Shown in pieces: positions 27,101 to 36,076 of a stretch of DNA of 64,000 nucleotides. Location of the stretch: assembly GCF_963675165.1 (NCBI RefSeq), contig NC_087390.1, positions 5,031,301 to 5,095,300 on the forward strand, read 5' to 3'. Numbering within the stretch: the first letter of the stretch is position 1; each line of letters starts with the position of its first letter. The notes beneath the pieces are model-generated. The model did not search any database. It was not told the origin of the DNA and saw only the letters and a program-made list of their open reading frames with translations. Both the position numbers and the translations under genes were made by a program. This DNA is from Halichondria panicea. Its lineage: Eukaryota; Porifera; Demospongiae; Suberitida; Halichondriidae.

Positions 27101-30100
27101 GATCGGAACCTTCTCCCCCGAAAGTTGTGATGTATGCTCCCTGAGAGTTGAAGACGTTTACATAATGCGGATCATTCTCACTGACGTACAGTGCATGTGT
27201 CACTGCTGTCAATGGCAAGACTGTACACTAATAGCTTTTTTCGCCGTTCGCTTTTTGTGTAAAAGATCGAAGGAACTGACCTTTCACTCTGAAAACTTTA
27301 ACGTAATTGTGTTTATTTAGGTCAGAAACATACAATTAAATTGTTAGCACTATCAAAGGCGTTGCATTGAGGATATTGAAACTGTTCTCCTAGAGATCCA
27401 ATTAATTAGTTTTGTTGCAAATTGTGCAAAAAAGGATATTCGAATAACACACCCACACACACATAATTAGTGATTAGTATATATACACACACACACACTT
27501 CACCCGTAATATTATTTATAGCTAATTAGTTTGAAAATATCTGTAATCTATTGTTTCCTTTATCGGCCACTACTAAAGAATCATTGAGATCGACGGCCAT
27601 TCCAAAGATGTTTTTGAACTTTGCTTGTTCCGAACCGTTTCCCCCGAATGTTGTGATGTAGGCTCCTTCGGACTTGAAAACACTTACATAATGGGGACCA
27701 TATAAATTCGGACCATTCTCACTGACGTACACTGTGTCATTGCTGTCAATGGCGATACCATACGGATGTTTTAGTTTATCACTGTGCGATTTTTGTGCAA
27801 AAGATCGGAGGAATTTACCTTCAGTCGTGAAAACTTTCACACAATTGTTGCTATGGTCAGAAACGTACAAGTTATTGGCACTATCAAAGGCAATGCAACG
27901 AGGATTTTTAAGCTGTTCGCTTTTTATTCCTTTCGACCCGATTGATCTTTTATGTTCGAGTTTTGTGGAGAGCACTTGTATTCTGTGGTTATTGCTATCA
28001 ACAACGTACAAATGATTGTCATGGTGATTGAAACAGATGTCGACTGGCCTACTGAACTGCAGGCTACCACTTCCTGAAGTACCAACTTTTGATATAAACA
28101 CTCCTTGTGAATCAAATTTTTGCACACGATTATTTCCACAATCTGCTACATAGATGTTGTCATCTGTATCCACAGTAACACCAAACGCATCGTGAAGTTG
28201 TCCATCTCCTGATCCTGCTGTACCAAATCCTTTTCCTTTTTCACCTTCTGTAGTCAATACAGAAACAGAATGCCCGTTACTCTCGATAACTACCATTCGT
28301 CCTCGGTTGTCAACAGTTGCTCCATTCGGATCGAATGAGCTGATTACTTTGCTTGGTCTGCCAAAGCTTTGTGGTGATAATGGTACGACTACTTGGAATG
28401 GACTCCCTTTTATAGGGTCCCCATTAGCAGTGACATGAAGCTCATGTATTCCTCGGTTCATTGGACGATAGCCAATGCTATGGCGGCCATTTTGTAAATT
28501 AGCTACACAGCTTTTTTGGCTTTTTCGGCTTTTTACGTGAACTAGATTTGCCTTGAGCTCTAAGCTGCCTTCGTAGCTTCTCTTCTTCTTTGTTTGTGCT
28601 TTAAAAACCACAGTACTTGTTTTTCCAATTGTTGCACCTTCTAAACCACCTTCAGATACCTGTATGTGGCTGTTTTCTGTACAGATTATATCCGTTTCGA
28701 TAATTTCGAACAGCTGTTGACAAGCTTGCACAACACTTTTCTTCTCATCTAGTTTTAGTTCAAAATTCCAAGCTATCTCGGGTTGAGAGGCGTCCTTTTC
28801 ATGCTCAACAATGGTGCGTTGGATATCACTGATAGTGATGTCTTTTGCTTGAACGACATCTTTCATATTCTTCATCTTCGTTTCTACAGCCTGTTCGCAG
28901 CTATAGAGATCTTTTTGAATAGTCTCGGCTTTTATTTTCTGTTCGTTGAGAGTTTGCATTGTTTCATGAGTCAGTTTCTTCAGCTCTCCTACCCGCTTAG
29001 CTTTGAGTTGGTCGAGTAGGCACTTGAGTTGCTCAATTTCTCCCTCTATATCTGCTTCCAGCATGGCACTTTGCTTAGTGATCTTCTCTTGCCTTCTCTC
29101 GATAGATTTCAATTTGGAATCAGCTTTTGAGGCACTCTCTTTGACTGGTTTCAATGCTTTGCTGATCTCAATCCTATTTTTAGAAAATACCTCTTGTATT
29201 GTGACACATACGTGATTTGAGTGATCAGCACAAGTACATTCATCGCATAATAGCTCGTTGCAAGTTTCACAGAATAGCTTGATTGCCTGTTTTGGGTGTG
29301 TGGAGCAATTGGAATTGATCAGATTCTCTTGTTCCTGTGATAGGCTGGTAATACTATGGGTCTTTAGTATTTTCACTTTGTTATGAATGGTCCTACACTC
29401 ATCGCAGATAAACCCCTTACAATCATTGCAGTAGGCTGTAGCAGCTGTTTCCTTCTCACAACTGACACACACTCTCTCAAGGGCACATTCAGTTTTTTCT
29501 AGTACCTCTTTAACGATTGTGTTCTCTGCCATTATAGAATTTGATTGAACTAACAGCTATAAGTGCTTGTGATCTATATATAAATGCTAAAGACTTACTT
29601 TCGATGTATTTATAGATATTATCCCATATGGGTATGTTTTGACATTTTACCCCATGTATAATTAGAGTAGATACAATGTACTCTTATCTACTATATCAAC
29701 ACCATGACAACCACAACACGCGCGCACACACACACACACACACACGCATGTACAGCTCTCCCAGCAGATCATGGAGCTTCAGGAGGCGACCACCATTCAC
29801 AGTGGCCTGCAGTCGGGTGGACTAACTAGACAATCATTTCAGACCGAGATTAAGACCATCTTTAAAACATGGAAGTAAGTACAAACGTATAGTTTATACT
29901 ATTTTCAAACTATACTTATTAATACAATGGCCATGACAATGTGTTTTGGTGTACGTGCCATGTGATTGCATTGATTGCCCATGCACTAGCTCCACCTGCT
30001 TTAGGCCCCAAAACATTTCTCTGTTGAGTATATGAGTAATTGTTTCCATAGAAACCGCTTGCCGAACTGCTCAGATGACTTAAGCCACTGGAGTGACATT

Positions 30101-33100
30101 TTCTCTTGGAGGCAACTACACTACAAACACCTAGTGAAGGCTTATGAGGGATCCACTCAGGTGAGCCGCTGGTTCATGCCGTGTGCAGCCTGCATGGCTA
30201 TATAAAATGTAATGTGCCCTATATACTTATATAATTCCTGAAATAATTATTCATTATAGATCTTTGTAGAGCAGTGTATCACTCAGTGTATAATAATGTT
30301 GCATGGACTTACTGCAAATTTTAGATCAATGACATACATGCCGTATACATATTTTATTTTGGTTGAGTCATTTAGAATATAATTTGCGTGTATCAAGTTC
30401 ACAAAATGCTATTCCCACGCATGCATGCACAGAGCAACCAGGCAATGTTGATAGTACACCACTCAGCCAGTGCCATCATCCAGTACGCGAGGATAGCCCG
30501 CAAGCACCAGCTGTTCCCCGTGTGTCTGGACTCCCTCAGCAAGATCCACAGCATCCCCAGTGTCCCCGTATTGGACTGCTTCCAGAAGATCAGACAGCAG
30601 GTAGACTGCATGCGGTGTGTGCTTAGCATTGGGGTTTATGACAGTAAACCTCCCGAACACGAGGGCGTAGCCCAAGGGAGAGGTGTGGTTTACTGTCATA
30701 AACTCCTAATACATATTTCCGATAAAGAATAAAGCTCTTAATAAAGCTCTTAATCAAAGCTACATCTTAAGCTATAGTGTTGATTTGACATACCCCCCAA
30801 CGTATATGGAGGGCCATTTGGGTCAAAAATAAGGGAATATAAACTCATGTCAACACACGGCTAAAAGACACGCTCAGGCAACGCGCTCAGGCAACACACG
30901 CTCAGAAGACGCGCTCAGGCAACACGCGCTCAAAAGACGCGCTCAGGCAACGTGCCCAGGAAACGCGCTCAGGCAACACACGCTCAGAAGACGCGCTCAA
31001 AAGACGTGCCCAGGCAACGCGCTCAGGCAACACACGCTCAAAATACACGCTCAGGCAACACGCTCTGGAAATACGCTCAGCCAGCACACGTTCAGGAGAC
31101 TCGCTCAGGCAACACAGATTCGGAGTACCTTGACCTTTGTACCGGTTATTTTTCACCTTTGTACTGTGTACTGTGTACTATATGGAGTAGAGAAAATCGT
31201 GTAAAAATCTCAAAGACACAAGAACTGAACACGTGCACACATTACATAACATAGAATGTTCTAGAACTATAGCTACACAAAACAATGAGGTAATCATTAG
31301 CAGATTTGACCATTGCACTTGAACATTTTACTCTAAATAAAGCCCTTGCACTTTAACCTTTTGCTCTAAATGAAGTGTGTTACTTGAGCGTGTGTTACTT
31401 GAGCATGTGTTCCCTGAGCGCGTTTTCTAACCGTGTATTGTCTGAGCGCGTTGCCTGAGCGCGTCTTCTGAGCGTGTGTTGCCTGAGTGCGTTTCCTGGG
31501 CACGTCTTTTGAGCACGTATTTTGAGCGCGTCTTCTGAGCGTGTGTTGCCTGAGCGCGTTGCCTGAGCACGTCTTCTGAGCGCGTTGCCTGAGCACGTCT
31601 TCTGAGCGCGTGTTACCTGAGCGCGTCTTCTGAGCGCGTCTTCTGAGCATGTGTTGCCTGAGCGCGTTGCCTGAGCGCGTCTTTTAGCCGTGTGTTGACA
31701 TGAGTTTATATTCCCTTATTTTTGACCCAAATGGCCCTCCATAAACGTATACATGCATACACCCAATCGTATATAGTTTCTGTTTCAGTCACACTATAAA
31801 CCCCCAGGCTATGACAAAGAGCTGTTTCTCCGTTATACATGATATACGTACTGTATTCATAGTGCATCCCCCTCTCCCCAGGTCAAGTGCTACCTCGGCA
31901 TGTCCTCTTTGATGGAGGACAGTGAGTTGGATGAAGCCATGGATGTCATAGAGTCCACCAACCTCAAGTACTTCACCAAGGAGATGATATCTGAGTTTAT
32001 GGCTCTCAAGGGAACGTTCCTCGCTCAGATTGGAAGGTGAGATAAAACTGTGCATGGTGTTTTTTGTTGTATTTAGCGGTACGTGCATTTGTGCTTCTTT
32101 AAATTGTTTCCTACTGCATGCATGTATTGAAGCATAGCTTGCTTCATTTCTGTGACGTTAGATCAAGACAGAGAATCTTTCTATACACCACATCATGTAC
32201 CCCCCTCCCCTGCAGAGCTGAGGAGGCCAACAAGTCGTTCAGTGCAGCTGTCCAGCTCCATGACAACCTGGTCAAGGCCTGGGCACTGTGGGGAGACTTC
32301 CTAGACATCCTCTTCGATCAAGACCACAATCTAACCCTCGGAGCTTCAGCCCTAACTTGTTTCCTCCATGCATGTCGTAATCAGTCGGAGGGGCGCTGTC
32401 GCAAGTACATTGCACGGATATTTTGGATATTGTCATTTGACGACGATAAAGGGACACTTGCGGAGATTGTTGATAAATATTACGGAGGGATTTCCCCGAT
32501 GCATTGGTTGCCATGGATACCACAGCTGTTGACGTGCCTGGTACGAAAGGAGGGCGGTCACATGTTGAATTTATTATGTTCTCTGGGGAAGGCCTACCCT
32601 CAGGCACTCTATTTCCCGATTAGGGCTCTCTACCTATCACTCAAGATGGAGCAGAGGGGAAAACGTAAGCTTGCAATTGACGTTAAAATTGGTGTGATGG
32701 TCTCATGTGCAATTGATTTTAGTGCTCAAAATTTATCGTTCCACCAATGTTTTGGCTGTGTATGAAAGCACTTGCCTATTTAAGAGGAAATGTGAAGAAT
32801 GATCAATGTTGTAACCCTGCCAATTTTGTCTTCCACTAGATAAAGCTGACCAGGCGTCCAAGGTTTCGACCCCTATGACCTCCTCTGAGTCCTCCCTCCT
32901 CCAAGGAGAGCCCATGGACACGGGCGAGAAGCCACCCGAGGTGATGATTATGATACATGATCAAAATGAGTACAATTATTGGCTAAAATTAATGTTATAG
33001 CAGCAAAGTCGTTGTTGTCAGTGTTTCCCCTACGTGTTAAAGAACTGAATAGAGCACCCTGGCGTGCTCTGCGCCCAGCCATACCCATGCCCCCCTGTTT

Positions 33101-35988
33101 GAACTTGACTCTGGGGGAAACACTGTGTTGTTGAGTGTTTAATTAGGTCTAAGCAATATTGATTATTGCTTAATTTTACTTCTCCTATATAGAATCAACA
33201 TTCTGTGCTGGTTGCTAAACTGGCTGGAACACCTACTTCTCAGCAAGGGCTCAAAGGTAACCAATCATGCACCCAATGCATTAGCTGTGTCCACAATATA
33301 CCACCCACGCACACACACACACACACACACACACAGACAGTCTCTCTGCCTCCGCCAACAGCACACAGTCCTCCTCCTCTAGCACTGGAGAGACGGCCCA
33401 GATCCGAGCCCCAGCGTCCCTATGGCGATGTAGTCGTATCATGTATCTACTCCGAGACCTCCACCCCACCCTCTTGTCAGCACTGGAGGGGATAGTGGAT
33501 CAGCTGGTCTGGTTCAGGGAGAACTGGTACGAAGAGTTGCTACGGCAACTGAATGAGGGACTTATCGTTTGTCAAGCTGCAGCATTTGAGAACAGGACTG
33601 ACGGTAATGAAGGTTTTGGTAAAGTTTATTATAGTGCTTTTGATATTGTAGAAAAATTAACCTAGTACGAATTTTTCATCATCAAATTTTTTACCCTCAC
33701 TAGCAGTATACGTTAGCTTATTAATTTTGTGAGTATTCTAACAGTTGCTGTAGCTTTCTTACTGACTATTAATTCGTATTGAACCATCCATGTCTTAAAA
33801 ATAATTAACCGTTCCCCTCCTCGATAGTTGTGAACGCCAAGATCTCCCCAGAGATGATACAGTTTGTGGCCAAGCTGGTCAACACATTCGGCATTGGACT
33901 GGAGCAGAGTGGTCTTGCAGGATCTAGTGCGGGTGGGGCCATATCTCACGAAGCGCTGGCCAAGAGGGCGCAGGCAGCTGCTCAGGACCCGGCATTTCAA
34001 CGACTCAAGGCCCAGTTCGCTAATGACTTTGATTTCAGGTGAGAGGAGTTTTAGTGCATGCATGCATGATGGGAGTGTAATGTGTGTTAAGAGTCAATGC
34101 AGATTAGGTGCAAACTCCTAATAATTAAGAAAAGTCCATTATTAAAACACAGGTATACATGGAAATATTTGTTTGTTATAAGTACTGAATGCTTGATTTG
34201 CTCTACTCTGGCACTCGATTGCTTCAAGGTTACAAAGGTTTAATAATAGTCATACAGTTCCCTCTGTGTTATATTACACGGTCGCGTAGCCTCGAAGCAT
34301 GATTTGGTATGGGGTCATCGTGATATAAAACACATAATTATAGCATGAGAATCCTCGTGTTTTATTGAAATATACAGTAAACTCGCCCCTGGGCTCGTGC
34401 CTGTATCATTCTATATCTATTACATACAATCATACTAATTTTCATATCCTCTCTGCAGTTCCCCCAACTCTCAGAAACTGCACATGCTGATAGCCAAACT
34501 GAAGAGGTGGATCAAAATACTGGAACTCAAGACCAAATCACTGCAAAAGTAAAGATAGCTTTGCATACGTGTATACCACCGAGAGCTGTAGTTCACTCTA
34601 AATAAGATCGGTATGACATAAAGTTAGAATTTTGACACAGAATTTGTGGTACAGTACTGCAACCTCAACTATTATATAATTTAATCCTTAAGATGTTTGT
34701 CTTTTTATAATGAGACTCATGTACATAACTATTTGGCTCGTTCCCTTAGATCGTTTCTTCTAGAAGACAGGTGTCGATTCCTAAGCAACTTCTCCCTAGC
34801 AACGGCCGATGTGGAGATACCGGGTGAATACCTCTTCCCTAAGGTAGGCATTCTGTACAGGAGTTTATCTCAGTTTTGTTGTTAGAAAATACAGTCTTTC
34901 TGCTGCCTGTTTTTGCAGCAAATATACACAAGGCTATAGACTTGCATACAATTCTATCCTGGGTATATACATACCATCTCTCAACCTCAATCTCATAATA
35001 ACATGAAACGCAATGGGTCTTAAAAAACAATTTTATTCAGATCCATTTTTCTCCTCGTATAGCCCATGCCATACTTCGTGCGGATTGCTCGCTTCATGCC
35101 ACGAGTGGAGATTGTTCAGAGACACAACTCTACAGTGAGGAGGCTCTACATCCAGGGACACAATGGAAAGGTGTGCAGTTAAACAGTGAGAGATACGTGC
35201 ACTTCTCGATTGGTCAATCTGTAGACAGAGCTCTACGTGTAGGTCTCCCTCCAGGTTAACGGGCCCACACTTGAAAGTCTACATAGCTTGTGTTTGGACC
35301 TGTTTAGCAGCTAGGTCACCCTCGACGCCCAAGGGGACTGGGTTTTTCTGTAAAGTTCTACAAACCTAGTTTTTATGCACAATACTCACTCGTACACTGT
35401 TACAGTAACTTCACAGTATTATAATACAGTGTGTACGATATACCACAGGAGAATGTATACTTGACCCTCGTTCCTCTCCCCCCACAGATCTACCCGTACC
35501 TAGTCCTCAACGACCCCCAGGGTAGCAGGTGTCGCTCAGAGGAGAGGATCCTGCAGCTGCTCAGTATGGTCAACCTCTTCCTAGAAAAGGACAAGGTATC
35601 GTAAAGCCATTGTGCATTTGTCTCCAATACGTTATTGTGGGCGGCTGTGTGAAATTATGGTTTGGATAAATTTAATTGTGCCATCCATACATGTAACATA
35701 TTTGCTATACAACCATTACATGTTGATGATCGAATGTTTTAATTTCTATTTAAATTGCTACAATCAATTATTTCACAACTTCACAACCATGTGTAGATAG
35801 CGACATACAGTTATGTATCAAGTTTGCTCTCTCTTGCTCTACTCATTTACTCAATATTGCTGTCCCACTTTAGGAGACGTGTCGTCGTAACCTTGTGTTC
35901 ACAATACCCCGAGTGGTGGCAGTGTCCCCTCAGATGAGGCTAATCGAGGACAACAAGTCAAGCATATCACTGGCCGATATCTTCAAAC

Positions 35989-36076
<88 letters not shown>

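Noticed and set aside
27734-29215. Plus-strand frames opposite the TRIM-NHL gene
   Set aside because: Shadow frames of a well-supported minus-strand coding region.
30902-31650. Open frames encoding RSGNTRSEDV/QRAQKT repeats on both strands
   Set aside because: They fall wholly within the minisatellite arms of the foldback element. Repeats without stops give long frames on any strand.
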